Notes: generated by a model not told the origin, from the letters alone. A stretch of DNA of 64,000 bases from SIG672 sp045657105 (GCA_045657105.1 JAZOSN010000032.1:19550-83549); one strand, 5' to 3'; positions 50,145-60,964 are shown, counted from the first letter of the stretch. Numbers and translations are program-made.

Positions 50145-51374
50145 ATGACACTTTACGAAGAACTCAAAGCGCGCGGTCTTGTAGCGCAGGTAACAGACGA
50201 GCAGGAGATCGCGGATCTTATAAATAACGGAAAGGCGACCTTCTATATCGGCTTCGATCCTACCGCAGATTCGCTTACAGCAGGACACTTTATGGCTCTT
50301 ACTCTTATGAAAAGACTTCAAGACGCGGGCAATAAGCCGATAGCTCTTGTCGGCGGCGGAACCGGTATGATCGGAGATCCGTCCGGCAGAACCGATATGA
50401 GAAGAATGATGACCAGGGAGATAGTTGATCATAACTGCGAATGCTTCAAAAAGCAGATGAGCCGTTTTATCGATTTTTCCGAGGGCAAGGCGCTTATGGT
50501 AAATAACGGCGATTGGCTTCTTGCACTTAACTACGTTGAATTTCTCCGCGATGTCGGACCTCATTTCAGCGTAAACAAGATGCTTTCGGCAGAGTGCTAT
50601 AAGCAAAGACTCGAAAAGGGACTTTCCTTCCTTGAATTTAACTATATGCTTATGCAGAGCTACGACTTCTACGAGCTCTTCAATAGATACGGCTGTAATC
50701 TCCAATGCGGCGGCGACGATCAGTGGTCGAATATGCTCGGAGGAACCGAGCTTATCCGCCGTAAGCTCGGAAAAGACGCGTACGCGCTTACCATCACGCT
50801 TCTTTGTGACTCCAACGGAAACAAGATGGGTAAGACCGCAGGAAACGCGGTATGGCTTGATCCCGAAAAGACCTCGCCCTACGATTTCTTCCAGTATTGG
50901 AGAAACGTCGGAGATGCGGACGTCATAAAATGTATCAAGATGCTTACCTTCCTGCCGCTTGATCAGATTGCCGAGATGGAGGCTTGGGAGGGCTCTGCGC
51001 TCAACCGCGCAAAGGAAATTCTTGCGTATGAGCTTACAAAGCTCGTTCACGGCGAGCAGGAGGCAGAGAAGGCACTCGGCGCGGCAAGATCGCTCTTCGG
51101 TGCAGGAAACGCATCGGCAGATATGCCTACGACCGAGCTTACCGCAGAGGATTTCACCGACGGCAGAATAAGTGTTATCGGTATGATGCTTAAAGCTAAG
51201 CTCGCCTCCTCGGGAAGAGATGCAAGAACTCTTATCGGTCAGGGCGGTATCGCGCTCTGCGATGAAAAGGTTACCGATATGACTACCTCGCTTGCTATCG
51301 AGGATTTCGACGGCAAGGATATAGTTATAAAGAAGGGTAAGAAGGTACACCACAAGTTCGTCGTCAAGAAATAA
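50145..51374 (+). CDS. tyrS: tyrosyl-tRNA synthetase
   Basis: The 409-residue class I synthetase has the HIGH-like motif FDPTADSLTAGHF and the KMSKS-like motif KMGKTAGNAVW, with the C-terminal S4 domain. It charges tRNA-Tyr. AAAGGAG precedes the ATG. I see no T-box in the 37-base gap after recN. Confidence 0.95.
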   Translation: MTLYEELKARGLVAQVTDEQEIADLINNGKATFYIGFDPTADSLTAGHFMALTLMKRLQDAGNKPIALVGGGTGMIGDPSGRTDMRRMMTREIVDHNCECFKKQMSRFIDFSEGKALMVNNGDWLLALNYVEFLRDVGPHFSVNKMLSAECYKQRLEKGLSFLEFNYMLMQSYDFYELFNRYGCNLQCGGDDQWSNMLGGTELIRRKLGKDAYALTITLLCDSNGNKMGKTAGNAVWLDPEKTSPYDFFQYWRNVGDADVIKCIKMLTFLPLDQIAEMEAWEGSALNRAKEILAYELTKLVHGEQEAEKALGAARSLFGAGNASADMPTTELTAEDFTDGRISVIGMMLKAKLASSGRDARTLIGQGGIALCDEKVTDMTTSLAIEDFDGKDIVIKKGKKVHHKFVVKK

Positions 51375-51403
51375 TCAAATTTACTCAAAAGGCGGTAAAA
51401 CCG

Positions 51404-52330
51404 ATGAATTTAACTCCAAAGGAAAGATTTGCAGAGAAAATGCGCTACCTGTCGGGTGATGGTATGCTCACCTTTGCCGAAAATGCAGAGCTCGCGCCCC
51501 TTTCCACCTTCAAGATAGGCGGAAAAGCGGATTTTATCGTCAAAGCATATACAAGAGAGTGCCTTGTGAGCGCCGTCAGGGCGGCAAGAGAATGCAAGAT
51601 CAAATATACCGTCGTGGGAAACGGAAGCAATATTCTGTTTCCCGACGTACGCTACGAGGGTGTGGTAATTCTCACTACCGGAATGACAACTGTCAGCGTT
51701 GAAGGAAACAAAATATACGCCGACTGCGGATATTCCTTTACCTCGCTCGCCTTGCAGGCACAGAAAAAAGAACTCAGCGGACTTGAATTTGCTTACGGAA
51801 TTCCGGGAAGCGTCGGCGGCGCGGTCTTTATGAACGCGGGCGCGTACGACGGAGAAATAAAAAACGTCGTTACAAAGACATTCTGGTACGACAGTATAAA
51901 CGACTGCTTCGGAGAATTTTCTCTCGAGGAAAACTGCTTCGGGTACAGAGAAAGCATCTATCAGAAAAAGGACGGATATATCATACTCGGTGCAGAGTTT
52001 GAGCTTGCCTCGGCAGACGGTAGTGCGGTGCTTGAAAAAATGCAGGGCTTTATGCGCGCAAGGCAGGAAAAGCAACCGCTCGAATATCCGAGCGCAGGAA
52101 GCACGTTCAAGCGCGCTCCCGGATATTTTACCGCAAAGCTTATAGACGAGGCCGGAATGAAGGGATACTCGGTAGGAGGAGCTCAGGTTTCCGAAAAGCA
52201 CGCCGGATTCGTTATAAACCGCGATAACGCTACCGCACAGGACGTCAAAAGACTCGTTTCGGATATACAGAAGGCGGTCTACGAAAACAGCGGCGTAAGG
52301 ATCGAATGTGAAATCAGAATAATAGAATAA
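51404..52330 (+). CDS. murB: UDP-N-acetylmuramate dehydrogenase
   Basis: The 308-residue FAD enzyme reduces UDP-GlcNAc-enolpyruvate in peptidoglycan synthesis. Visible motifs are VVGNGSNILF, GIPGSVGGAVFMNAGAY, the FGYRESIYQ segment, and the catalytic serine in PSAGSTFKR. It begins with the same compact chromosomal gene spacing. Confidence 0.94.
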   Translation: MNLTPKERFAEKMRYLSGDGMLTFAENAELAPLSTFKIGGKADFIVKAYTRECLVSAVRAARECKIKYTVVGNGSNILFPDVRYEGVVILTTGMTTVSVEGNKIYADCGYSFTSLALQAQKKELSGLEFAYGIPGSVGGAVFMNAGAYDGEIKNVVTKTFWYDSINDCFGEFSLEENCFGYRESIYQKKDGYIILGAEFELASADGSAVLEKMQGFMRARQEKQPLEYPSAGSTFKRAPGYFTAKLIDEAGMKGYSVGGAQVSEKHAGFVINRDNATAQDVKRLVSDIQKAVYENSGVRIECEIRIIE

Positions 52331-52342
52331 ACGGAAAATATC

Positions 52343-53221
52343 ATGCAAATTATCATACTTACGGGAATGTCGGGCGCGGGTAAATCAAGCGCAGGACAGG
52401 CACTTGAAGATTTTGGATACTATAAGGTGGATAATATGCCGGTATCCATGCTTCGCGAGTTTGCCGAGCTTTGTCATAACTCCGAGCTTCGACACAAGGA
52501 TATAGTATATACCGTGGATATTCGTGCGGAAAGAGAATTTTCGACACTGCTCGATACGGTTGAAAAAATAAAGAAAGAATTTGACTGCAAATTCAGAATA
52601 ATATTTATGGACGCTTCCGACGAGGCGATAATCGCCAGATATAAGGAAAGCCGCCATATCCACCCTTACGTCGTTTCTGAGGGAATTCCGCTTGCTGAGG
52701 CTCTCGTGCGCGAGCGCGGAGTGCTTTCTGTGCTCAGAGAGGCGGCAAACGACGTTATAGATACGACGAGTCTTAGAAGCGCACAGATGCGAGATATGCT
52801 TTCGGATATACTCGATAAAGAGAAGCCGGGCAGGTTTACGCTTACCTGTATGACCTTCGGCTTCAAATACGGCGCGCCGACAGATGCCGATCTCGTTTTT
52901 GACGTCAGATGCTTTGCAAATCCGCATTACGATCCGAATCTCAGACCGCTTACCGGACTTGATAAGGTCATAAGAGATTTTGTCTTCGATGACCGAAACG
53001 CCGTCAAGTTTCTCGATAAGCTCGACGATATGCTTTCGTTTATGATACCTCTCTATATTGAAGAGGGCAAGGCTCATCTTACGGTAGCTATCGGTTGTAC
53101 CGGCGGACGGCATCGCTCGGTGGCTATTGCATACGAGATCTGCGACAGAATTGAAAAGAAAATTAATGATATAAGAACGGTGCTCTGTCACCGCGATATT
53201 GACAAATACAAAAGCACGTAA
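52343..53221 (+). CDS. rapZ: RapZ-type nucleotide-binding protein (YvcJ family)
   Basis: The 292-residue P-loop protein has GMSGAGKSSAG at the N-terminus and the C-terminal hallmark GCTGGRHRSVAIA. In Firmicutes (YvcJ) it acts with YvcK and WhiA. Here whiA follows directly and yvcK is missing between them, which is unusual. Confidence 0.92.
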   Translation: MQIIILTGMSGAGKSSAGQALEDFGYYKVDNMPVSMLREFAELCHNSELRHKDIVYTVDIRAEREFSTLLDTVEKIKKEFDCKFRIIFMDASDEAIIARYKESRHIHPYVVSEGIPLAEALVRERGVLSVLREAANDVIDTTSLRSAQMRDMLSDILDKEKPGRFTLTCMTFGFKYGAPTDADLVFDVRCFANPHYDPNLRPLTGLDKVIRDFVFDDRNAVKFLDKLDDMLSFMIPLYIEEGKAHLTVAIGCTGGRHRSVAIAYEICDRIEKKINDIRTVLCHRDIDKYKST

Positions 53222-53253
53222 ATATCTAAAAAACACGAAAGGAATGGGTAAAA

Positions 53254-54153
53254 ATGTCCTTTTCTTCCGAAATAAAAACAAACGTAAGCGCGGTAAATGT
53301 AAAAGCGCCCTGTTGCAGGGCCTCGGTTCTTTACGGAATACTTTTTTCTCAGAACGACTTTACGGGAGCGCCGCTTAGCTTCACGACCGATAACGAGGGC
53401 GTAGCAAATCTTTTTACCGCCATGATGCGCTCGACCTTCGGCACGAAGGTTACCTTTACGGTAGCAGAGCGTCTTTCGAGATCGAGAGAAGCGCAGAGCG
53501 TCTATCGTCTTGATTATCCCGGACTTGATATTATGAATAATATAAACGAAAAATTTTCAAGCCGTGAAATAATCAAGGAAGACCTGTTTTTCTGTCAGAA
53601 CTGCGCGAGCGCTTTTTTGAGAGGACTTTTCCTCTCCTGCGGATCTGTTACCGATCCGAACAGTGGATACCATCTTGAATTCTCTGTGTCGAACGATAAA
53701 AAATGCTTCGCACTTATGGAGTATTTTAATGCAAACGGATTTCCCGCAAGACGAACGGTCAGACGTGGCGTATCCTCGCTTTATATGAAGGAGAGCGAGA
53801 GCATCGAGGATTTTATGACCTTTATAGGCGCGGCTCAGGCATCACTTTCAATTATGAATGCGAAAATAGTGCGCGATATACGAAATAACGTCAACAGACG
53901 AATGAACTGCGATTCAGCAAACCTCTTTAAGACTACGGGAGCCGCTACGGCGCAGTCACACGCGATAAAGCATCTTATGGAAACGGGAAGATTTGATTTT
54001 CTCCCCGATCAGCTTAAAGAAACCGCAAGACTCAGACTCGAAAATCCGCAGGCATCGCTTGGAGAGCTTGCAGAGCTTCACAGTGAAAGTATAAGCAAGT
54101 CGGGTGTTAGCCACAGACTTGCCAAAATAGTGGATTTCGATACCAATAACTGA
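53254..54153 (+). CDS. whiA: DNA-binding protein WhiA
   Basis: The 299-residue protein has the N-terminal LAGLIDADG-like fold (CCRASVLYGILFS, FLRGLFLSCGSV) and a C-terminal helix-turn-helix (SLGELAELHSESISKSGVSHRL). WhiA links cell division, chromosome segregation and, in actinobacteria, sporulation. GAAAGGAATGG precedes the ATG. Confidence 0.93.
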   Translation: MSFSSEIKTNVSAVNVKAPCCRASVLYGILFSQNDFTGAPLSFTTDNEGVANLFTAMMRSTFGTKVTFTVAERLSRSREAQSVYRLDYPGLDIMNNINEKFSSREIIKEDLFFCQNCASAFLRGLFLSCGSVTDPNSGYHLEFSVSNDKKCFALMEYFNANGFPARRTVRRGVSSLYMKESESIEDFMTFIGAAQASLSIMNAKIVRDIRNNVNRRMNCDSANLFKTTGAATAQSHAIKHLMETGRFDFLPDQLKETARLRLENPQASLGELAELHSESISKSGVSHRLAKIVDFDTNN

Positions 54154-54181
54154 AAAAAATAAAGGAAAGGAGCAATACGGT

Positions 54182-57100
54182 ATGAGAGATTTCGTTCATC
54201 TTCATTTGCATAGTGAATATAGCCTGCTTGACGGCGCCTGCCGTATTGCTGATATTCCCAAAAGAGCAAAGGAGCTCGGGCAGAGCGCAGTTGCAATCAC
54301 CGATCACGGCGTAATGTACGGAGTCGTTGATTTTTATAAGGCTTGTAAAAGCGAGGGAATAAAGCCGATAATCGGTTGCGAGGTCTATCTTGCCGAAGGT
54401 AGTCGCTTTGATAAAAAGCATACAGGAAGATATTTCAACACGCACCTCGTACTGCTCGTCAAAAACGAGATCGGATATAAAAATCTTTCCTACCTCGTTT
54501 CTTCGGCGTTTACCGAAGGATTTTACGTAAAGCCGAGAATAGATCTTGAAATTCTCAGAGAGCATTCTGAGGGACTCGTATGTCTTTCGGGTTGCCTTTC
54601 GGGATATATGGCAAGGGCTGTCCTTGCCGACGACGTCGATGCGGCGGAAAATTTCGCAATCAGAATGAAAGCGATCTTCGGCGAGGATTTCTATATCGAG
54701 GTGCAGGATCAGGGGCTCGCAGACCAAAAGAAGGTAAGTGCAGAGCTCTTTAAGCTGTCAAAGAAAAACGGCATCGGACTCGTTGCAACAAATGACGCTC
54801 ACTATATTTCAAGGCAGGACGCTAAGGTCCAGTCTATACTCGTTTGTGTCCAGACAGGAAATAAGCTCTCGGACGGAAATCCGCTCGGATTTGAAAGTGA
54901 CGAGTTCTATCTCAAAGATGCTTCAGAGATGGAAATGCTCTTTGCAGACATACCCGAGGCTCTTGAAAATACGGTGAAAATAGCCGAAAAATGTAACTAC
55001 GATTTTGAGTTCGGAAAATTGAAGCTTCCGACCTATACGCCTGAGGACGGATCCTCTCCGCGCGATCTTCTTAAAAGACTTGCCTATGAGGGATACGAGA
55101 AGAAAAAAGCCGAGGGTAAGATCGTTTTTACAGATAAGCATACCGAAGACGACTATAAGGCTCGCATACTTTACGAGCTTCTTATGATAGAAAAGATGGG
55201 GTATTCGCAGTATTATCTCATCGTGCGCGACTTTGTGAATTACGCAAAGGAAAACGGCATACAGACAGGACCCGGGCGTGGATCGGGCGCGGGAAGCCTC
55301 GTCGCCTATCTCGTCGGAATAACCGATGTTGATTCAATTAAATACGAGCTTCTTTTCGAGAGATTTTTAAATCCCGAAAGAGTAAGTATGCCCGATTTTG
55401 ATATTGATTTTTGCTATATCCGCCGAGATGAGGTAATAAAATACGTTATTTCGCGGTACGGCGAGGATAGGGTATCTCAGATAATAACCTTCGGTACCCT
55501 TGCGGCAAGAGCGGCGGTCCGTGATGTCGGGCGCGTGCTCGGAATGTCGTACGACGAGGTCGATAAGGTTTCGAAGATGATCCCGAGAGATCTCAAAATC
55601 ACACTTGCCGACGCTCTGAAATCGAGTAAAGAGCTCGCAGAGGCGTACGCTTCGAGCGTCGAAACGAAAACTCTCATTGATTATGCTTCCAAGATAGAAG
55701 GAATGCCGAGGCACGCCTCTACCCACGCGGCAGGCGTCGTTATAACAAAGGATCCCGTCTGCTCCTATCTGCCGCTTGCGACCAACGGAGATAACGTCGT
55801 AACTCAGTTTGATATGGATACGGTGGCAAATCTCGGACTGCTTAAATTCGATTTTCTTGCGCTTCGTAACCTCACTATAATTGCCGACGCGGAAAACGAG
55901 ATAAGAAAGACCGAGCCTGATTTCTCGATAGAGAAGGTTGGCTTTGACGATCCCGAAACCTACGAGCTTTTCGCTCAGGGAAGGACCGAGGGTGTTTTCC
56001 AGTTTGAGTCCTCGGGTATAAAGAGGCTTCTTGTAAATATGAAGCCGAAAAATATCGAGGATATTATGCTCGCGCTCTCGCTTTACCGCCCCGGCCCTAT
56101 GGATTCGATACCGCGTTTCCTTGAAAACAGAAAAGATCCGTCCAAGGTCACATATAAGACCGAACAGCTTAGAGATATACTCGAAAATACATCGGGTTGT
56201 ATAATCTATCAGGAGCAGGTCATGCAGATCTGCCGAAAGATAGCAAATTACTCCTACGGTAAGGCGGATATGGTGCGCCGCGCTATGTCCAAGAAGAAGA
56301 CCGAGGAGATGGAAAAGGAACGTGCAACCTTCGTTTCGGGCGCGATGGATAACTTTATTCCCGAGCAGACCGCAAACGAAATATTTGACGAGATGGCAAG
56401 CTTTGCAAGGTATGCCTTCAATAAGTCGCATGCGGCGGCGTACTCGATAACCTCGTACAGAACGGCGTATCTCAAAGCGCACTACGGCGCACAGTATTAT
56501 GCCGCACTGCTTACCTCGGTTATGGGAAATACTCCGAAAATGTCCGAATATATCGCAGATGCGCGCAAAATGGGACTTTCGGTCCTGCCGCCCGATATTA
56601 ACGAAAGCGGTGCCGGATTTACTGTTTGCGAAAGCAAGATAAGATTCGGACTTGCCGCAGTAAAGGGTGTCGGAGAAGCACTTGCAAACGCTATTTCGGC
56701 AGAGCGCGCAGGCGGTGATTATAAGTCCTTTGACGACTTTATCGAAAGAATGACTTGCAGGGAGCTTAACAGACAGTCGCTTCTCGCTCTTATAAGCGTA
56801 GGCGCGTTTGATAGCCTCGGTATCGCCAGAAGCGCTCTCGTTGAATCGCTCGATATAGTTCTCGAAAACGCGTCTGCCGCAAAAAGACGAAATCTCGACG
56901 GACAGCTTGATCTCTTTTCCGCACTTTCGGAAAACGCCGAAGCTGCACCGGCAACTCCTTCGTTCGAGTATCCGAAAATTCCCGAATACGATGCGAGAAA
57001 AAAGCTTGCACTCGAAAAGGAATATATCGGAATATATATATCGGGTAGTTTGCTTGAAGATTATTCGAAAAACATTTCGGATATTTCACCGATAGATATT

Positions 57101-57748
57101 CTGGCGATAAATTCCTCGGCAAACGAGGAAAGCGAGGAGTACGGAACGCTTTCGGACAGACAGAGCGTAAACGTGGTCGGTATCGTTACCGCATCAAATA
57201 AAAAGATGACGAAAAGCGGCAATATGATGGCGATAATCACGCTTGAAGATAAGAGCTCGCAGATAAAGGTTCTTGTATTTTCAAATGTCTTTGAAAAGTC
57301 GGCATCGCTTACATCTGTCGATTCGATAGTAAGCGTTTTTGGTGAGATCTCAATAAGGGACGACGGAACTGCCGAGATCATCGCAAAAAGGATCTCTCCG
57401 CTCATTTGTAACGATCAGTATTCTCAGAAGAAAGTGCCGATCAAAAACGAAGTGCCGAGCACGCCGTCCGCATACGCTCCGCGTGAGAATTCTGCAAGGG
57501 CTCCCGAAGAAAACAAGGCTACGGGCGCATCGAAGGTGTATATCAGAGTTCCGAGTCTTGATAGCGAGCAGTACCGCAGAGCGCTTGCACTCGTTGAGAT
57601 ATTTGACGACGGTGTATGCGAGGTCGTTTTCTACGACAGTGCCTCGGCAGCGTATAAGAAAATGTCGTCGTCAAGGCTTGACATGACCTCTAATGTTTAC
57701 AGACTGCTTTGCGATATTTGCGGCAAGGATAACGTCATACTGAAATAG
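54182..57748 (+). CDS. dnaE: DNA polymerase III alpha subunit DnaE
   Basis: The 1188-residue protein has an N-terminal PHP domain (HLHLHSEYSLLDG), the palm with catalytic aspartates in MPDFDIDFCYIRR, and the conserved GPGRGSGAGSLVAYLVGI. Fingers, helix-hairpin-helix and OB fold follow (VNVVGIVTASNKKMTKSG). DnaE in Firmicutes extends primers before PolC takes over. The start follows AAGGAG. This is the intact counterpart to the truncated PolC-like gene in the island, though from a different subfamily. Confidence 0.95.
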   Translation: MRDFVHLHLHSEYSLLDGACRIADIPKRAKELGQSAVAITDHGVMYGVVDFYKACKSEGIKPIIGCEVYLAEGSRFDKKHTGRYFNTHLVLLVKNEIGYKNLSYLVSSAFTEGFYVKPRIDLEILREHSEGLVCLSGCLSGYMARAVLADDVDAAENFAIRMKAIFGEDFYIEVQDQGLADQKKVSAELFKLSKKNGIGLVATNDAHYISRQDAKVQSILVCVQTGNKLSDGNPLGFESDEFYLKDASEMEMLFADIPEALENTVKIAEKCNYDFEFGKLKLPTYTPEDGSSPRDLLKRLAYEGYEKKKAEGKIVFTDKHTEDDYKARILYELLMIEKMGYSQYYLIVRDFVNYAKENGIQTGPGRGSGAGSLVAYLVGITDVDSIKYELLFERFLNPERVSMPDFDIDFCYIRRDEVIKYVISRYGEDRVSQIITFGTLAARAAVRDVGRVLGMSYDEVDKVSKMIPRDLKITLADALKSSKELAEAYASSVETKTLIDYASKIEGMPRHASTHAAGVVITKDPVCSYLPLATNGDNVVTQFDMDTVANLGLLKFDFLALRNLTIIADAENEIRKTEPDFSIEKVGFDDPETYELFAQGRTEGVFQFESSGIKRLLVNMKPKNIEDIMLALSLYRPGPMDSIPRFLENRKDPSKVTYKTEQLRDILENTSGCIIYQEQVMQICRKIANYSYGKADMVRRAMSKKKTEEMEKERATFVSGAMDNFIPEQTANEIFDEMASFARYAFNKSHAAAYSITSYRTAYLKAHYGAQYYAALLTSVMGNTPKMSEYIADARKMGLSVLPPDINESGAGFTVCESKIRFGLAAVKGVGEALANAISAERAGGDYKSFDDFIERMTCRELNRQSLLALISVGAFDSLGIARSALVESLDIVLENASAAKRRNLDGQLDLFSALSENAEAAPATPSFEYPKIPEYDARKKLALEKEYIGIYISGSLLEDYSKNISDISPIDILAINSSANEESEEYGTLSDRQSVNVVGIVTASNKKMTKSGNMMAIITLEDKSSQIKVLVFSNVFEKSASLTSVDSIVSVFGEISIRDDGTAEIIAKRISPLICNDQYSQKKVPIKNEVPSTPSAYAPRENSARAPEENKATGASKVYIRVPSLDSEQYRRALALVEIFDDGVCEVVFYDSASAAYKKMSSSRLDMTSNVYRLLCDICGKDNVILK

Positions 57749-57893
57749 GATTTTATAATTTACGCTTTGTACAATTATATTCGGATAAATTTTCATAGTA
57801 TTGTTGTATTATAAAGCTGATAAAATCTTCTTTTCGTGGAAATATAAACACGGGTAATTCAAACGTAAAGATAATAAATGAAGGGGATTTGTT

Positions 57894-60377
57894 GTGAAAA
57901 ATAAAAAGAAAAAAACTCCCGAAGAAATAAAAAAGAATAATGAATCGCTCGGCAATATTCCGAAGATCATGCTTAAAGCGGTAGGAAAGAGTATTCTTGC
58001 CGTATTTAACGTCATAATGACTGTCGGTCTTATCGGAGTTATCGCCGCCGCGATCGTTGCTTGTGCCTTCCTTCTGTATATCACCAATAACGTGGATATG
58101 AGCGTTGACGATATTATGGTAATAACCCAGAATAACGAGCTCGCTACAAAGCTTTATTATTACGATGACGAAGGAAATCTCGTTGAAAATACAGACGAGG
58201 ATATAAGCACGGGAACGGGCGCGAGCTGGGTGGAATACGAGGATATTCCGACATATCTCAGAGATGCTTTCATAGCGATCGAGGATCACCGTTTCTGGGA
58301 TCATAACGGAGTTGACTGGATAGGAACGACAAGAGCGGCGATCACCTTCTTCGTACCGATAGGTGATGACCGCGGCGGATCTACGCTTACTCAGCAGCTC
58401 GTAAAGAACCTGACGGGTGATGACGACTACTCGATACAGAGAAAAATACAGGAAATATTCCGCGCGCTCAACCTTGAAAAGGAGCTCGGCGGAGATAAGA
58501 CTGTCATAATAGAGCAGTATTGCAACATAGTTTATTTCGCGCAGGGCGCGTACGGAGTTCAGGAGGCGGCCGAAACCTATTTCGGAAAGGACGCTAAGGA
58601 CCTTACGCTTGTAGAGTGCGCGGCACTTGCTTCGATCGTACAGAACCCGTCGAGATGGGATCCTAAGGTTTATCCCGAGAATAACCAGTACAGACGAAGA
58701 GTTATTCTCAGACAGATGCTCAACCAGGGACTTATAACGAGAGCAGAGTACGACGAGGCTTATAATGCAGAGCTGGACCTTTACAGCTGGAAGCAGAATA
58801 AGGTCGAAAACGAGGAAACTACGAAGAATTCGAGATATACCTCGTGGTATACAGACGTTGTAATATCGGAAGGAATTTCTCTTCTTGCGAAAAGGTACGG
58901 AGTGGCAAGTAACGTTGCACAAAGTATGTTTTTCAGAGGCGGATATAAGATAATAACCGCTATGGATCCCGAAATTCAGAGTATTATCGAAAAGCATTAT
59001 CAAGATCCGAGTGCATATTTCAAGAATTCCGAGGTGCTTAACTATCAGTCGGCGTTTATAGTCATAGACCACGAAACCGGTCAGATAAAGGGACTCGTCG
59101 GCGGACGCGGAGAAAAGACGGGAAGCCGTATATTCAACCGTGCAACGCAGGCGAGAAGATCTCCCGGATCTTCGATGAAGCCGATAGGAGCGTATGCTCT
59201 TGCGGTGGATAAGGGTCTTATAGATTACAGTACGGTTATGGAGGATACCCCTTATACGATAAGCGGCAGATCGGGTTGGCCGAAGAACTGGAATCAGAGA
59301 TACGGCGGTTGTGTTACTATGGAATATGCGGTCGCACAGTCCAAGAACACGGTTCCCGTAAAGCTTGTAGCCTCGCTCGGAGTAAATACCGTATATAAAT
59401 TCCTTTCAGAAACGCTCGGAATAAGCACACTCGTGAGTAGCGGATCTCATTCGGACAGAAACCTTTCCTCGCTTGCTCTCGGAGGTATGACCTACGGAGT
59501 AACTCTCAGAGAAATAACAACGGCGTACGGAATTTTCCCAACGGGCGGAATTTTCACCGATTCTTATACGATAATTTCAATACTTGATGCGGACGGAAAC
59601 GTAATAGTCAATAACGAGCCGCGGCAGCACGTAGCCATAAAAGAGTCAAGCGCTCAGACAATGGTGAAATTTATGGAATCGGTAGTAGACTACGGTACCG
59701 CCGAAACCTATACGCCTAAATGCAACAAAATGGGACTTAACGTCGCAGGAAAGACCGGAACCACCGATAACGACTTCGACCAGTGGTTCGTTGGATACTC
59801 CCCCTACTATTCGGCAGGTGTGTGGATTGGATACGACCAGAACCAGAGCCTTGGAAGTACCAAGGGATGTCACGTTAAGATCTGGGACGCTATTATGTCC
59901 GATATACACAAGGCAAAGCTTACAAGTCAGGGTGTGAAGCTTCACGACTTTGATAAGAACCTTCTTATACAGGCGTATTTCTGTATGGATTCGGGCAAGC
60001 TCGTTACCGATGTGTGTAATATGGACGCTCGCGGAAGCCGACTCAGTAAAGGATACTTTACAAAGGATAATCTGCCTTCCGAGGAATGCGATATTCATAT
60101 CAAGGTAAGCTGGTGTACCGCCTGCAACAAAGCGGCAAACGAATTTTGCCCTGCGGATCAGACGACCACTAAGGCTATGCTTAATATCGACAGAAGCTAT
60201 ATTCCCGATAACTTTATGTTCGTTATAGTTGACGCTCCGTATATTTATAAGCCAAACGATCTTTGTGTTTGTCACGAGGCACCGGTAGAGATACCTGACG
60301 ACGGCTCGGGTGACGGTGGCGATGGCGGCGACGGAGAAAATTCGGACGATCAGAGTGTTCAGATCCCGTTAGAATAA
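57894..60377 (+). CDS. class A penicillin-binding protein (PBP1A-like)
   Basis: The 827-residue protein starts at GTG behind AGGGGATT. It has one membrane helix (about residues 45-70) and a glycosyltransferase domain with AIEDHRFWDHNGVDW and GGSTLTQQLVKNLTG. Its transpeptidase domain has PGSSMKPIG (SxxK), SKN, and AGKTGTT (KTG). The tail is Gly/Asp-rich. It polymerises and crosslinks peptidoglycan outside the membrane. Confidence 0.93.
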   Translation: MKNKKKKTPEEIKKNNESLGNIPKIMLKAVGKSILAVFNVIMTVGLIGVIAAAIVACAFLLYITNNVDMSVDDIMVITQNNELATKLYYYDDEGNLVENTDEDISTGTGASWVEYEDIPTYLRDAFIAIEDHRFWDHNGVDWIGTTRAAITFFVPIGDDRGGSTLTQQLVKNLTGDDDYSIQRKIQEIFRALNLEKELGGDKTVIIEQYCNIVYFAQGAYGVQEAAETYFGKDAKDLTLVECAALASIVQNPSRWDPKVYPENNQYRRRVILRQMLNQGLITRAEYDEAYNAELDLYSWKQNKVENEETTKNSRYTSWYTDVVISEGISLLAKRYGVASNVAQSMFFRGGYKIITAMDPEIQSIIEKHYQDPSAYFKNSEVLNYQSAFIVIDHETGQIKGLVGGRGEKTGSRIFNRATQARRSPGSSMKPIGAYALAVDKGLIDYSTVMEDTPYTISGRSGWPKNWNQRYGGCVTMEYAVAQSKNTVPVKLVASLGVNTVYKFLSETLGISTLVSSGSHSDRNLSSLALGGMTYGVTLREITTAYGIFPTGGIFTDSYTIISILDADGNVIVNNEPRQHVAIKESSAQTMVKFMESVVDYGTAETYTPKCNKMGLNVAGKTGTTDNDFDQWFVGYSPYYSAGVWIGYDQNQSLGSTKGCHVKIWDAIMSDIHKAKLTSQGVKLHDFDKNLLIQAYFCMDSGKLVTDVCNMDARGSRLSKGYFTKDNLPSEECDIHIKVSWCTACNKAANEFCPADQTTTKAMLNIDRSYIPDNFMFVIVDAPYIYKPNDLCVCHEAPVEIPDDGSGDGGDGGDGENSDDQSVQIPLE

Positions 60378-60382
60378 AAAAA

Positions 60383-60420
60383 CAGACCGACTCATATTTT
60401 TATATGAGCGGTCTTTTTTA
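60383..60420 (+). terminator. Rho-independent terminator
   Basis: AGACCGACTCATAT / ATATGAGCGGTCT followed by TTTTTT ends the penicillin-binding protein gene. Confidence 0.9.
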
Positions 60421-60437
60421 TGAAACGGGGGATAGTA

Positions 60438-60941
60438 ATGAATATCAGATTTGATTTTAAAAGGGAATGTTACTGTATTGACCTGAGAAGGGCAATAATA
60501 TTTTCCGCCGCACTTGTCGGTGCTTGGGCGCTCGTTTGCTTTTTTATAGGAGAAATGCAGATATATTCGCTTCTTCTTTTGCCGCGCTTTGCAATGCGCC
60601 TTTCGATATGCTCGGTTTTCTGGATAGTCGGATTTGTCTTTATCGGCTTTGCACTTGAAATTATCCTTTCTTCTTGCAGAGGAAAAGACCGGAAAAAGAT
60701 AAACGCGATAACGTCGCTCGTCTTGACGGCGATAGTCGGATATATGTGGTTTCCGCTCTTTTTCGGACTCAACGCCTTTTTTCTGGCGTTTGTCGCCTGT
60801 GTGCTTACCTGCGCTCTGGCTTTCGTGACCTTTAAAAGACTTTTGTGCCTTTGCCCGCCGTCGGCTTTTCTTATCGGACTGCATTTTCTTTGGTGTGTTT
60901 ATTTTGCGGTCGTTAATTTCTGTATATTTATCTTGAACTAA
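60438..60941 (+). CDS. TspO/MBR-family membrane protein
   Basis: The 167-residue protein has five hydrophobic helices. The second half matches TspO: MWFPLFFGLNAFFLAF in helix three and a closing HFLWCVYFAVVNFCIFILN, with Trp, Asn and Phe in expected places. TspO proteins bind porphyrins and act in stress and tetrapyrrole control. The first half is diverged. The start at 60438 follows GGGGGA. Confidence 0.7.
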   Translation: MNIRFDFKRECYCIDLRRAIIFSAALVGAWALVCFFIGEMQIYSLLLLPRFAMRLSICSVFWIVGFVFIGFALEIILSSCRGKDRKKINAITSLVLTAIVGYMWFPLFFGLNAFFLAFVACVLTCALAFVTFKRLLCLCPPSAFLIGLHFLWCVYFAVVNFCIFILN

Positions 60942-60964
60942 ATTTAAAAAATGCCGTTATCCTA

